From JAAYUD01 sp963676865 (GTDB taxonomy: Bacteria > Bacteroidota > Bacteroidia > Bacteroidales > Bacteroidaceae), in NCBI GenBank assembly GCA_963676865.2, contig CAXXSS010000001.1, forward strand, positions 3,534,001-3,598,000: DNA of 64,000 nucleotides. Reading direction: 5' to 3'. The first letter of the stretch is position 1. Every line of letters begins with the position of its first letter. Under the pieces are notes generated by a model that worked only from the letters and a program-made list of their open reading frames with translations, did no database searches and was not told the origin of the DNA. Shown piece after piece: positions 36,423-45,457 of the stretch. The position numbers and the translations under genes were made by a program.

Positions 36423-36430
36423 CAAAGGTA
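36423..36430 (-). promoter_or_regulatory. promoter -7 box for the DUF4348-murB-MBL group
   Basis: The minus strand reads TACCTTTG (TAnnTTTG), about 67 bp before the DUF4348 start and just past the lysA stop. It suggests this group is separate from the his/lys run. Confidence 0.5.
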
Positions 36431-36462
36431 ATTACAATTTCTGAGAAAATTTAATATTTTTA

Positions 36463-37611
36463 TTAAAAAAGATATCCTTTCGGAAGCTTTCGACAATTAT
36501 ATTGTGATGCCATAATTTCTCCATATGCTCCAGCCGAACGAATAGCAATGATATCACCGCGTTTTGTTTCATTTAATTTAACATCCTTGTCGAAAACATC
36601 TGTTGATTCGCAAATGGGACCAACGACATCATATTTCTTCTTTGGAGCTTCTGACGAGAGATTTTCAATCAGATGATGGGCGTGGTAAAGAGCCGGCCGA
36701 ATCAAATCGGTGAAGCCGGCATCAAGAATAGCAAATTGTTTGTTGGTGCCCTGCTTCACATAAAGAACGCGTGAGATGAGCGTTCCGCATTGTCCTACGA
36801 CGCTTCTACCCAGTTCGAAATGCAGTTCTTGTCCTTCTCTCAATTTCAGATGTTCGGCATAGGTCGCAAAGTAGGTTGCAAAATCGGGAATAAGATTCTT
36901 GTCGGGTTGCTTGTAATCAATACCTAGGCCCCCTCCTACATTTATATTCTCCAAATGAATGCCTCTTGCTTCAAGTTTGTCTTGCAGTTCGTTTATCCGT
37001 TGGCATAGAGCAATAAAGTCGTCCATGACCAATATCTGCGAACCGATATGGAAATGCAGTCCGGTGAATTTTATATTCTTCATCTGCAAAGCCATATCTA
37101 TGACTTTGTCCATGTCGTTCATGCTGATACCGAATTTGTTTTCGGCCAGTCCGGTGGTAATATTGGCGTGTGTATGGGCTCCTACATTCGGATTGATGCG
37201 AAAAGCCACGTTGGCGATGCAATGTTGACGTTGTGCCAACTGATTGATAACTTCCAACTCGGGTACGGACTCCACATTGAAACAAGCAATGCCTGTTTTC
37301 AAGCCCAGCCTTATTTCTTTATCGGATTTGCCTACTCCTGCAAATACTATTTTGTTGGCAGGAAATCCGGCTTTCAATACAGCCTCTATTTCGCCACCGC
37401 TGACACAATCGGCTCCAAAGTTCTTCTGAGCGATCAAAGACAGTACGCTAGGATTTACGTTAGCTTTGACGGCATAATGAACGTGGAAGTTAGCATAGCG
37501 GCTGGCTTCTTTAGTGATGCAATCAAGCGTTTGGGTCAATAGATCCAAATCATAATAGTAGAAAGGAGTCTGATAAGTAGAGAGCCTTTCTAATGGAAAT
37601 TGATAGTTCAT
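36463..37611 (-). CDS. lysA: diaminopimelate decarboxylase
   Basis: A 382-residue PLP enzyme that decarboxylates meso-diaminopimelate to lysine, the last step. The PLP lysine is in HVHYAVKANVNP. HFHIGSQ, GGGLGIDY, ELGRSVVGQCGTL and the C-terminal CESTDVF and GAYGEIMASQYN motifs match DapDC of fold type III. It starts 8 nt after lysC, so first and last enzymes of the pathway are made together. Confidence 0.95.
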   Translation of the reverse strand: MNYQFPLERLSTYQTPFYYYDLDLLTQTLDCITKEASRYANFHVHYAVKANVNPSVLSLIAQKNFGADCVSGGEIEAVLKAGFPANKIVFAGVGKSDKEIRLGLKTGIACFNVESVPELEVINQLAQRQHCIANVAFRINPNVGAHTHANITTGLAENKFGISMNDMDKVIDMALQMKNIKFTGLHFHIGSQILVMDDFIALCQRINELQDKLEARGIHLENINVGGGLGIDYKQPDKNLIPDFATYFATYAEHLKLREGQELHFELGRSVVGQCGTLISRVLYVKQGTNKQFAILDAGFTDLIRPALYHAHHLIENLSSEAPKKKYDVVGPICESTDVFDKDVKLNETKRGDIIAIRSAGAYGEIMASQYNCRKLPKGYLF

Positions 37612-37619
37612 TGAATTAC

Positions 37620-38936
37620 TTAATTTGCAAATAATTTGTTACTCAAAGACTGTAAGGCTTTCTTTTTATCTTCTTGACGTATCAGCATTGAGATGTTGTA
37701 GTTACTGCCGCCGTACGAAATCATTCGGACTTGTATGTCGCCCATCGCTTCGATCGCTTTGGCTTCGAACCCTACATTGTCCCATTCCAAATCGCCGACA
37801 ACACAGATGATGCACATGTCATGATCTACGGTCACAGTACCATATTTTTTCAAATCGTCGAGAATATCTTTCAGATGGGTTGTGTTGTCGATTGTGATTG
37901 AAACACCTACTTCGGACGTACAAATCATATCGATAGAAGTGCGATAACTTTCGAATATCTCAAATACTTTGCGCAAGAATCCGTAAGCCAATAGCATACG
38001 GCTCGATTTGATTTTGATTGCTGTAATATTATCTTTAGCAGCTACTGCTTTTATCATACCTTGTTCTGTGCTGTTAGAAATTAATGTTCCGGGAGCGGAC
38101 GGGTCCATCGTATTGAGCAAACGAACGGGTATATTGGCATATTTTGCCGGTTGGATGCAGGTAGGGTGTAATATCTTGGCACCGAAATAAGCCAACTCTG
38201 CGGCTTCTTCGAATAGCAGATGACGTACGGGTTGCGTATGATCTACAAAACGCGGATCGTTATTGTGCATACCGTCAATATCTGTCCATATTTGGATTTC
38301 GGAAGCTCCAGCTGCCGCACCGATTAATGAAGCCGAGTAGTCGCTTCCGCCACGTTGCAAGTTATCGATCTCGCCATAGGCGTTTCGACAAATATATCCT
38401 TGAGTGATAAATAGCTTTGTATCAGAGTATGTATCAAGTATTGTCTGTAGTTTTTCTTTAATATATACCGCATCCGGTTCGTTGTTGCGATCGGTGCGCA
38501 TAAAGTCCAATGCCGGTAGTAATACGGAAGCAACATGCTGTTCGTTGAGATAAAGCTGCATCAAATTCGTTGACAGAAGTTCGCCTTTCGACAATACCAC
38601 TTTCTCTTCGAATAGCGTGAACATATCTTTAGCAAGCAAACGCAGTTCGTCAAAATGAGTTTTAAGGATTCCTAGAGCTTTCTGTTTATATTCGTCAGTC
38701 GAGTACAGACTATCCACAGTCTGTTTATATTTAGCCTCCAGCTTGTTGATGATCTCGTTGGCACCCTCTGGATTCTTTTGAGACAAATAGTTAGAAATCT
38801 CTACCAACGTGTTGGTAGTCCCCGACATAGCCGAAAGGACAACTATATTACGTTCACCGTCGGTAATTAATTTGGCTACTTCTTTGATGCGCTCTACCGA
38901 CCCTACAGAAGTTCCTCCAAACTTTAAAACTTTCAT
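37620..38936 (-). CDS. lysC: aspartate kinase
   Basis: A 438-residue aspartokinase that phosphorylates aspartate, the entry to lysine, threonine and methionine. KFGGTSVGS is the substrate/ATP motif; FITQGYICR and GRGGSDYSA-like (LQRGGSDYSASLIGAA) are typical. Two C-terminal ACT domains (about 305-435) suggest feedback regulation by lysine or another end product. It is single-function, without a homoserine dehydrogenase fusion. It lies between the FtsE-like gene (19 nt upstream) and lysA (8 nt downstream). Confidence 0.95.
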   Translation of the reverse strand: MKVLKFGGTSVGSVERIKEVAKLITDGERNIVVLSAMSGTTNTLVEISNYLSQKNPEGANEIINKLEAKYKQTVDSLYSTDEYKQKALGILKTHFDELRLLAKDMFTLFEEKVVLSKGELLSTNLMQLYLNEQHVASVLLPALDFMRTDRNNEPDAVYIKEKLQTILDTYSDTKLFITQGYICRNAYGEIDNLQRGGSDYSASLIGAAAGASEIQIWTDIDGMHNNDPRFVDHTQPVRHLLFEEAAELAYFGAKILHPTCIQPAKYANIPVRLLNTMDPSAPGTLISNSTEQGMIKAVAAKDNITAIKIKSSRMLLAYGFLRKVFEIFESYRTSIDMICTSEVGVSITIDNTTHLKDILDDLKKYGTVTVDHDMCIICVVGDLEWDNVGFEAKAIEAMGDIQVRMISYGGSNYNISMLIRQEDKKKALQSLSNKLFAN

Positions 38937-38955
38937 TTTGTACAGTGTTTAATTA

Positions 38956-39663
38956 TTAGTTATTTTCTTTAATTGTTTCTTCTTCATACTTGCTGCTTAC
39001 ATCTGTCAGTCCTTTGTCTTCCAGTTCCAGCACTTTGCCATTAAACTTACGAACAATATGAAGATTGTGAGTGCTCATGATGACCAAAGCCCCCTTTTCG
39101 CTGAACTCTTGCAATAAATTGACAATATCAACACCCGTTTCAGCATCGAGATTCCCCGTGGGTTCATCGGCCAGAATAATATCCGGATTGTTGAGCACAG
39201 CTCTTGCTATAACAATACGCTGTTGTTCTCCTCCAGACAATTCGCTAGGCATTTTCTGGGCTTTGTCTTGCATACCTACTTTATTCAGCACTTCGTCGAT
39301 ACGTTCGCCAATCTTTACTTTATCGTCCCATCCGGTTGCTTTCAGTACAAAAGCTAAATTCTCGTATACCGTACGGTCGATGAGGAGTTGGAAATCTTGA
39401 AAGATAATGCCTACGCGACGACGAAGCTGAGGAATGTTTTTTCTTTTGATAGTGGTCATATCATTGTCCAAAACCCGTGCTTCGCCCGACGTGATATCGA
39501 GTTCGCCATACATTGTTTTCATCAAACTTGTTTTTCCGGTTCCTACTTTACCTATAAAAAAGATAAATTCACCCTTGTGAAATTCCAAGTTGACGTGTTC
39601 AAGAACAAGTGTTCCTTCTTGTTTTATTTCAACATCCAGATATTTTACTAATGCTTCTTCCAT
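38956..39663 (-). CDS. ftsE: FtsE-like ABC transporter ATP-binding protein
   Basis: A 235-residue ABC ATPase. Walker A is GKVGTGKTSLMK, the signature is LSGGEQQRI, Walker B is IILADEPTGNLD, and a switch His lies in STHNLHIV. The order and the N-terminus (FHKGEFIFFIGKVGTGKTS) are close to FtsE, which with FtsX activates septal peptidoglycan hydrolases. No ftsX is adjacent; instead the gene sits between hisIE (16-nt overlap) and lysC. It could instead be a general ABC ATPase, but the FtsE call is favoured. Confidence 0.85.
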   Translation of the reverse strand: MEEALVKYLDVEIKQEGTLVLEHVNLEFHKGEFIFFIGKVGTGKTSLMKTMYGELDITSGEARVLDNDMTTIKRKNIPQLRRRVGIIFQDFQLLIDRTVYENLAFVLKATGWDDKVKIGERIDEVLNKVGMQDKAQKMPSELSGGEQQRIVIARAVLNNPDIILADEPTGNLDAETGVDIVNLLQEFSEKGALVIMSTHNLHIVRKFNGKVLELEDKGLTDVSSKYEEETIKENN

Positions 39664-40259
39664 GATTTACTATGTCTTTCAACTAATTCATGAGCTAAAT
39701 CTTCAATACGATAACCTTTTGAAGTGAGCAATACGATGAGATGGTAGAGCAAGTCGGCCCCTTCATATACCATTCTTTCGGGTGTGCCATTGGTTGCTTC
39801 TATCACTGTCTCTACGGCTTCTTCGCCTACCTTTTGAGCCATTCTGTTCACACCGCTCTCGAACAAGCTGGTAGTATACGAATCTTTCGGCATCTCTTTG
39901 TAGCGTTTTTCGATAAAATCCTGTAATTCTTTGAGGAACATAACCGGCTCTTCATTCTTCTCGCCCCAACATGTGTCGGTTCCTGTATGGCAGGTGGGTC
40001 CTTCGGGGTGAACTTGAACCAATAAGGTGTCGTTATCACAATCGCTCTTCATCGAAACCAAATGAAGCACATGACCGCTTTCTTCGCCTTTGGTCCACAA
40101 CTTCTGACGAGAGCGGCTATAGAAAGTAACTAAACCTGTCTCGTTGGTTTTATCATACGCTTCACGGTTCATAAAGCCAAGCATCAATACCTTTCGGGTG
40201 TCGGCGTCTTGTACAATTGCCGGAACAAGTCCGTTCATTTTATCAAAATCGATATTCAT
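39648..40259 (-). CDS. hisIE: bifunctional phosphoribosyl-AMP cyclohydrolase/phosphoribosyl-ATP diphosphatase
   Basis: A 203-residue fusion catalysing steps 2 and 3 of histidine synthesis. The N-terminal HisI domain (about 1-105) has MLGFMNREAYDKT, SRSRQKLWTKGEESGH and the zinc-binding cysteine region (CDNDTLLVQV, CHTGTDTCW). The C-terminal HisE domain (about 110-203) has YTTSLFESGVNRMAQKVGEEAVETVIEA and DLLYHLIVLL. Domain order is that of most bacterial fusions. Its 3' end overlaps the ftsE start by 16 nt. Confidence 0.95.
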   Translation of the reverse strand: MNIDFDKMNGLVPAIVQDADTRKVLMLGFMNREAYDKTNETGLVTFYSRSRQKLWTKGEESGHVLHLVSMKSDCDNDTLLVQVHPEGPTCHTGTDTCWGEKNEEPVMFLKELQDFIEKRYKEMPKDSYTTSLFESGVNRMAQKVGEEAVETVIEATNGTPERMVYEGADLLYHLIVLLTSKGYRIEDLAHELVERHSKSWKKH

Positions 40260-40269
40260 ATTATCTATC

Positions 40270-41025
40270 TTATATTCTTACTGTTATATTACGACTGCAA
40301 AGATAAGATTTTAATTCGGGAATTGGTATCTCTCCGAAATGAAAAACACTTGCAGCTAATGCGGCATCAGCTTTGCCTTTTGTAAAAGCGTCGGCAAAAT
40401 GCTCCTTTTTACCCGCTCCTCCTGAGGCTATAATCGGAATGGAAAGCTTGTCGGATAGTCGTGCTAGAGCTTCATTGGCATATCCGTTTTTAACTCCGTC
40501 GTGATTCATACTGGTAAACAGTATCTCACCCGCTCCCCGTTCTTGAGCCTCATAGGCCCATTCAAACAATTTCTTCTCTGTGCGTTCTCTGCCGCCTTTC
40601 AGATAACAAAGCCAATCGCTTTGATCTTCGCGAGCGTCAATAGCTACCACACATACCTGAGATCCAAAGTGTGTGGCTATATCTTCTATTAACTGCGGAT
40701 GCAATAAAGCCGAAGAATTGATCGAAATCTTATCGGCTCCGGCAACGAGTAAGCGCTCAACGTCTTCTAGTGCATTGATACCGCCACCTACAGTGAATGG
40801 AATGTTGATGTTGGCAGCAATACGGCTTACCAGTTCCGTAAATGTCTTGCGTTCTTCATAACTTGCCGTGATATCCAAAAAAACCAATTCATCTGACCCT
40901 TGGCGACTGTATTCACGTCCCAATTCAACAGGATCACCGGCTTCACGGAGGTTCACAAAATTGATACCTTTCACGGTGCGCCCATCCTTAATATCCAAAC
41001 ATGGAATGATTCTCTTTGCTAACAC
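40270..41025 (-). CDS. hisF: imidazole glycerol phosphate synthase subunit HisF
   Basis: A 251-residue (beta/alpha)8 cyclase that joins ammonia from HisH to PRFAR, giving IGP and AICAR. The catalytic aspartates are in IPCLDIKDGR and VVAIDARED. Phosphate-binding loops are GGGINALEDV and ASGGAGKKEHF. The start codon is GTG (41023-41025). It lies between hisA and hisIE with short gaps (45 and 10 nt). Confidence 0.96.
   Translation of the reverse strand: MLAKRIIPCLDIKDGRTVKGINFVNLREAGDPVELGREYSRQGSDELVFLDITASYEERKTFTELVSRIAANINIPFTVGGGINALEDVERLLVAGADKISINSSALLHPQLIEDIATHFGSQVCVVAIDAREDQSDWLCYLKGGRERTEKKLFEWAYEAQERGAGEILFTSMNHDGVKNGYANEALARLSDKLSIPIIASGGAGKKEHFADAFTKGKADAALAASVFHFGEIPIPELKSYLCSRNITVRI
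40298..40305 (-). promoter_or_regulatory. possible internal promoter before hisIE
   Basis: The minus strand reads TATCTTTG inside the 3' end of hisF, about 40 bp before the hisIE ATG. It could boost hisIE-ftsE-lysC-lysA independently of hisHAF, or be coincidence. Confidence 0.3.
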
Positions 41026-41070
41026 GCTATTTATTGTTCTTTCTGATTAATTAAATGGTTTGTGCACACA

Positions 41071-41787
41071 CTATAGTTTCTCTATATCTTCGAGAGAAAT
41101 TTTGCCTTCGTAGAATGCTTTTCCTATTATTACGGCAGGAATGTGAGCCTCGTTCAATTTCTTCACGTCGTCTATGTTGCTAACGCCACCGCTTGCTATC
41201 AGGTGCAGCGTGGGATGTTCTTTCAATATGTCCTTGTAGAGCTTGATATTGGGACCTTGCAGCATTCCGTCGCGCTCAATATCGGTACAAATCACTATTT
41301 CGACTCCTTTGTGTATGTAGCCTTCAAGAAAAGGTTTCAATTGGCATTCGCTTTCTTCGGTCCATCCTTTCACTGCTATTATGCGGTCTTTTACATCGGC
41401 GCCGAGAATGATTTTCTCCCTTCCATAGCAGTCAAACCATTTGTCAAAAAGTGCCGGATTGGTCACGGCTACACTTCCTACCGTCACCTGCTGAGCTCCA
41501 TTCTCGAAAGCAATTACCAAATCTTCGTCGCTTTTTATTCCTCCACCGAAATCAATGGTCATGGAGGTACGCGAAGCAATCATATTGAGTATGCGGTAGT
41601 TTTCTACATGATGCGATACGGCACCGTTCAAATCAACCACATGAAGCTTCTGTATGCCATAGTCTTCAAACATTTTGGCAACGTCCACCGGATTGTCGCT
41701 ATAAACTTTTTTAGTATCGTATTTGCCTTTTTCAAGACGTACACATTTTCCGTCGAGTAAATCGATGGCTGCAATCAACTCTATCAT
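41071..41787 (-). CDS. hisA: ProFAR isomerase HisA
   Basis: A 238-residue (beta/alpha)8 isomerase of histidine step 4. The catalytic Asp is in IAAIDLLDGKCVRL and the second in ICTDIERDGML. GGGIKSDEDL and ASGGVSNIDDV bind the two phosphates. It overlaps the hisH stop by 4 nt and precedes hisF. Confidence 0.96.
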   Translation of the reverse strand: MIELIAAIDLLDGKCVRLEKGKYDTKKVYSDNPVDVAKMFEDYGIQKLHVVDLNGAVSHHVENYRILNMIASRTSMTIDFGGGIKSDEDLVIAFENGAQQVTVGSVAVTNPALFDKWFDCYGREKIILGADVKDRIIAVKGWTEESECQLKPFLEGYIHKGVEIVICTDIERDGMLQGPNIKLYKDILKEHPTLHLIASGGVSNIDDVKKLNEAHIPAVIIGKAFYEGKISLEDIEKL

Positions 41788-42374
41788 AATTCCAAAAAGT
41801 TTTTTAGTATTGTCTCGCCTACACTCCCACTCTTTTCGGGATGAAACTGTGTAGCATAAAAATTATCTTTTTCGAGGGCTGCACTGAATGGCATGATATA
41901 CTGTGTAGACGCAGCCGTAAAGTCACATACCGGAACGTAAAAGCTATGTACGAAATAAACGAACTCTCCGGCTTTTATGCCACGGAAAAGTTTTCCCTTT
42001 AGATTCTCCAACTGATTCCACCCCATGTGAGGCACTTTGTCGGCATGTACCTGCGGAATAAAGCGCTTGACGTTCTCGCCGAACATTCCCAAACAATCGG
42101 TATCTCCTTCTTCAGAAGAATGGCACATGAGTTGCATGCCCAGGCAGATACCCAAAAATGGTTGATGAAGAGATTTCATTAGCTTATCCATCCCTGTTTG
42201 GCGAAGAAATTGCATGGTCGAACCAGCTTCTCCAACACCTGGAAATATCACCTTGTCGGCTCTCTGTATCTTTTCCGCGCTATCGGTAATCTGGGCATTA
42301 ACGCCTAATCTTTTGAGAGCAAAATCAACCGACCGTATGTTTCCGGCGTTATATTTTATAATGACTACATTCAT
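41784..42374 (-). CDS. hisH: imidazole glycerol phosphate synthase glutaminase subunit HisH
   Basis: A 196-residue class I glutaminase supplying ammonia to HisF. The start is set at MNVVIIKYNAGN; the frame is open 30 codons further upstream, but family length and the -7 box at 42435-42442 favour this ATG. The catalytic triad is visible: C77 in GICLGMQL, and His and Glu in TQFHPEKSG. It is the first gene of the his-ftsE-lys run. hisG, D, C and B are not in the window. Confidence 0.95.
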   Translation of the reverse strand: MNVVIIKYNAGNIRSVDFALKRLGVNAQITDSAEKIQRADKVIFPGVGEAGSTMQFLRQTGMDKLMKSLHQPFLGICLGMQLMCHSSEEGDTDCLGMFGENVKRFIPQVHADKVPHMGWNQLENLKGKLFRGIKAGEFVYFVHSFYVPVCDFTAASTQYIMPFSAALEKDNFYATQFHPEKSGSVGETILKNFLEL

Positions 42375-42434
42375 TTCGTTTCCAACAATAGCTATATTCG
42401 TTGCTTGTGAGTCGTGCAACTTCCTTTTAGTCTG

Positions 42435-42442
42435 CAAAAATA
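42435..42442 (-). promoter_or_regulatory. promoter -7 box for the his-ftsE-lys run
   Basis: The minus strand reads TATTTTTG (TAnnTTTG), giving a leader of about 55 nt before hisH. Confidence 0.55.
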
Positions 42443-42616
42443 GCAATTTTATGTGTAATAACACGGATTAATGAAAAATGTTTTTATAAGACAGTTTAAT
42501 TTTGCTAATTTAGATATTAAAATAACTCATCTGAGTTGTTTTTTGCAAACAGCAAAAGAGAGACTCTTTTACTGAATTTATCTTGCTTTATCGTCTCGTA
42601 TATTGAGTGGTAAATT

Positions 42617-42696
42617 GTCGTATGTTAGTTTTTCCGGTGACGTCCATATGTTTTCAAAAATACTTAAGGACGTAATCATTTTTAGGAGCATACGAC
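42617..42696. repeat. 80-bp imperfect palindromic element, copy 1
   Basis: Outer arms GTCGTATG (42617-42624) and CATACGAC (42689-42696), inner arms GACGTCC (42639-42645) and GGACGT (42668-42673). An element of the same length and arm sequence lies at 53701-53780 in the opposite orientation. It occupies the ~500-bp gap between the divergent hisH and epimerase genes, which holds no gene besides the two promoters. Confidence 0.65.
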
Positions 42697-42841
42697 GTTT
42701 TCGCTTGCTTCTTATTGCATTTTAGCGGCAAAAGTAAGGAGTTGAAGTAGTATGCTAAAGTCTGTTTGCCTTAGACCGAATCCCACGTGCGTGCACGCTA
42801 ATTAATTAGTGAATTATCTGCCTTATACTAATAAAGTTTTG

Positions 42842-42849
42842 TATATTTG
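42842..42849 (+). promoter_or_regulatory. promoter -7 box for the epimerase-rarA unit
   Basis: TATATTTG matches TAnnTTTG, about 28 bp before the ATG at 42878. It lies too close to the in-frame TTG at 42860 for that to be the start. Confidence 0.55.
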
Positions 42850-42877
42850 CACATAAATTTTGTCACATAGATTAGAG

Positions 42878-43963
42878 ATGAAGATAACCATCGTTTCGGG
42901 CGCACGCCCCAATTTTATGAAGATTGCTCCGATAGTTCATGCTATCGACACGGCAAGAAGAATAGGAAAACGAATTTCTTATAGATTAGTTTATACCGGA
43001 AAACAGGACGATAGCAGTTTGGAGCCTTCGCTTTTTTCGGATTTGGAGATGAAGATGCCTGACGTTTATCTTGGCATCGATAGCAAAAACAATACGAAAT
43101 TGGCTGCCGGTATCATGCTGGCATTCGATAAGGAACTTACCGAGAATCCGGCTCAAGTGGTGTTGGTGGTAGACGATCTCACGGCTACCATGAGCTGTGC
43201 CATCGTAGCTAAGAAAATGGGTGTCAAAGTTGCTCATTTGGTTGCCGGTACTCGTTCTTTCGATATGAATCAGCCAAAAGAGGTGAACCGTATGATAACA
43301 GACGGTTTGTCGGACTACCTGTTTACTGCCGGGGCCATAGCTAATAGAAATTTGAATCAGTCGGGGCGAGAAGAAGAAAATGTGTATTATGTAGGCAATA
43401 TATTGATAGATGCTATTCGCCGTAACCGTACGAGGCTGCTCAAACCTCTGTGGGCTTCGGCTATGCACCTAGACGAAGGAGAATACATCTTACTCACACT
43501 CAATCGTCGCAGGTTGCTGCAAGATAAAGCGATGATGAAATCACTGCTCACCACCCTGTCGCAGAAAGCAGCTGGAGCTATGATTATAGCACCCCTGCAT
43601 ACATACGTCAGTGACAGCATAAAGAAACTGGGATTAAAGCTGCCCAATATTAATATTATGCCTGTTCAGAATTACTTGGTTTTCGGCTATCTTGCCAATC
43701 ATGCCAAAGCGATCGTTACCGATTCGGGCAATGTGAGCGAAGAAGCTACTTTTTTTGGCATTCCCTGTATTACCATTAACAGCTATGCCGAACACCCCGA
43801 GACATGGAAACAAGGGACTAATGAATTGGTAGGAGAAGATTCGGAAAAATTAGCCACTGCATTGGATACGCTTCAGAGCGGAAAATGGAAGAAGGGAAGT
43901 ATTCCTGAACGTTGGGACGGACACACCGCAGAAAGAATAGTAAAGATATTATTGGGGGAATAA
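42878..43963 (+). CDS. UDP-GlcNAc 2-epimerase-like protein with altered active site
   Basis: A 361-residue GT-B-fold protein of the non-hydrolysing UDP-N-acetylglucosamine 2-epimerase (WecB/MnaA) family. VSGARPNFMKIAPI and DSGNVSEEATFFGIPCITI are clear family signatures. Against the E. coli enzyme, the Asp of the GDTTT region (D100 here) and the Glu of PEExNR (E135) are kept, but the Glu of HVEAG is V122 and the His of GHRRE is N209. Two proposed catalytic residues are therefore missing, so the reaction may differ. It is followed after 4 nt by rarA. There are no polysaccharide genes nearby. Confidence 0.75.
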   Translation: MKITIVSGARPNFMKIAPIVHAIDTARRIGKRISYRLVYTGKQDDSSLEPSLFSDLEMKMPDVYLGIDSKNNTKLAAGIMLAFDKELTENPAQVVLVVDDLTATMSCAIVAKKMGVKVAHLVAGTRSFDMNQPKEVNRMITDGLSDYLFTAGAIANRNLNQSGREEENVYYVGNILIDAIRRNRTRLLKPLWASAMHLDEGEYILLTLNRRRLLQDKAMMKSLLTTLSQKAAGAMIIAPLHTYVSDSIKKLGLKLPNINIMPVQNYLVFGYLANHAKAIVTDSGNVSEEATFFGIPCITINSYAEHPETWKQGTNELVGEDSEKLATALDTLQSGKWKKGSIPERWDGHTAERIVKILLGE

Positions 43964-43967
43964 GAGG

Positions 43968-45239
43968 ATGAAACCGCTTGCCGAACGACTGCGACCCGAC
44001 AGCTTGGATAATTATATCGGTCAGAAACATTTGGTAGGACCGAATGCTATCTTGCGTCGGATGATAGATGCCGGCCGTATTACATCATTTATTCTATGGG
44101 GCCCTCCCGGTGTGGGAAAGACCACTTTGGCACATATTATAGCCTGCAAACTGAATACTCCTTTCTATACTCTCAGCGCCGTCACTTCGGGTGTGAAAGA
44201 CGTTAGAGATGTGCTCGAAAAGGCAAAAAAAGAAAAATTCTTTAATACTCCCAGTCCGATATTGTTCATCGACGAAATACACCGTTTCAGTAAGTCACAG
44301 CAAGACTCACTATTGGGCGCTGTAGAGCAAGGCACAGTAACACTGATCGGAGCGACTACCGAGAATCCTTCTTTTGAAGTGATTCGGCCATTATTATCGC
44401 GCTGTCAAACATATACGCTGGAACCTTTGACTAAAGACGATTTGCTCGACTTGCTTCATCATGCCGTCAGTACCGATATATTGCTCAAAGAACATACGTT
44501 CCAAATAGACGAGACGAACGCCATGCTACGCTATTCGGGTGGAGATGCGCGCAAACTTCTCAATATATTGGAGCTGGTTGTCGAATCGTCGGGAACAGAT
44601 CCGGTGATCATCAACGATGAGATTGTTGCCGAGCGTTTGCAACAGAATCCGATGGCTTATGACAAAGATGGCGAGATGCACTATGATATCATTTCGGCCT
44701 TCATCAAATCGATACGTGGTAGCGATCCCGATGCGGCACTCTATTGGTTGGCTCGTATGATAGAAGGAGGAGAAGATCCTGCATTTATTGCACGTAGGTT
44801 GGTCATATCGGCTTCAGAAGATGTAGGCCTTGCCAATCCCAATGCGTTGTTGCTTGCCAATGCCGCTTTTGATGCCGTAATGAAAATAGGCTGGCCGGAA
44901 GGTAGAATACCGCTTGCCGAAGCAACCGTCTATCTGGCTACTTCGCCCAAGAGTAATTCGGCTTACAAAGGCATCAACGGGGCTCTCGAACTGGTAAGGC
45001 AAACAGGCAATCTACCGGTGCCACTTCCTTTGCGTAATGCTCCTACCAAACTGATGAAAGATTTGGGATATAGCGGTGGCTATAAATATTCTCATGACTA
45101 TCCAGGTCATTTTGTGAAAGAGCAATTCATGCCCGACCAGCTGAAAACGACCCGCTTATGGGAGCCACAGGACAATTCGCAGGAAAGCAAGCTTGCCGAG
45201 CGAATGCAGCATCTGTGGGGAGATAAGAAAGATATCTAA
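43968..45239 (+). CDS. rarA: replication-associated recombination protein A (RarA/MgsA)
   Basis: A 423-residue clamp-loader-like AAA+ ATPase acting at stalled replication forks. It opens KPLAERLRPDSLDNYIGQKHLVG. Walker A is GPPGVGKTT, Walker B is ILFIDEIHRF, sensor 1 lies in GATTENPSFEV, and GGDARKLLNILEL is sensor 2. The C-terminal tetramerisation region (ASEDVGLANPNALLLANAAFDA, PKSNSAYKGINGAL) is typical. It starts 4 nt after the epimerase-like gene. Confidence 0.96.
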   Translation: MKPLAERLRPDSLDNYIGQKHLVGPNAILRRMIDAGRITSFILWGPPGVGKTTLAHIIACKLNTPFYTLSAVTSGVKDVRDVLEKAKKEKFFNTPSPILFIDEIHRFSKSQQDSLLGAVEQGTVTLIGATTENPSFEVIRPLLSRCQTYTLEPLTKDDLLDLLHHAVSTDILLKEHTFQIDETNAMLRYSGGDARKLLNILELVVESSGTDPVIINDEIVAERLQQNPMAYDKDGEMHYDIISAFIKSIRGSDPDAALYWLARMIEGGEDPAFIARRLVISASEDVGLANPNALLLANAAFDAVMKIGWPEGRIPLAEATVYLATSPKSNSAYKGINGALELVRQTGNLPVPLPLRNAPTKLMKDLGYSGGYKYSHDYPGHFVKEQFMPDQLKTTRLWEPQDNSQESKLAERMQHLWGDKKDI

Positions 45240-45457
45240 ATGATAGGCTCTTTCGTATTACTATCTTCGTTAAGTTTCAGAAATAATCGAATGAGGCTGC
45301 CTATGTTTCCATTTAATGCTACTACCTCCTAACGTTATTGTATGAAGCCATTTCTCTTTTTGTTTACGAAGTTTCCAAGGAAATACTTGCATATTTCGAG
45401 AAAAATGATAAACTTCGCAACAGATGTTGTTCATACAAAAATAAATTCATGGTATTT

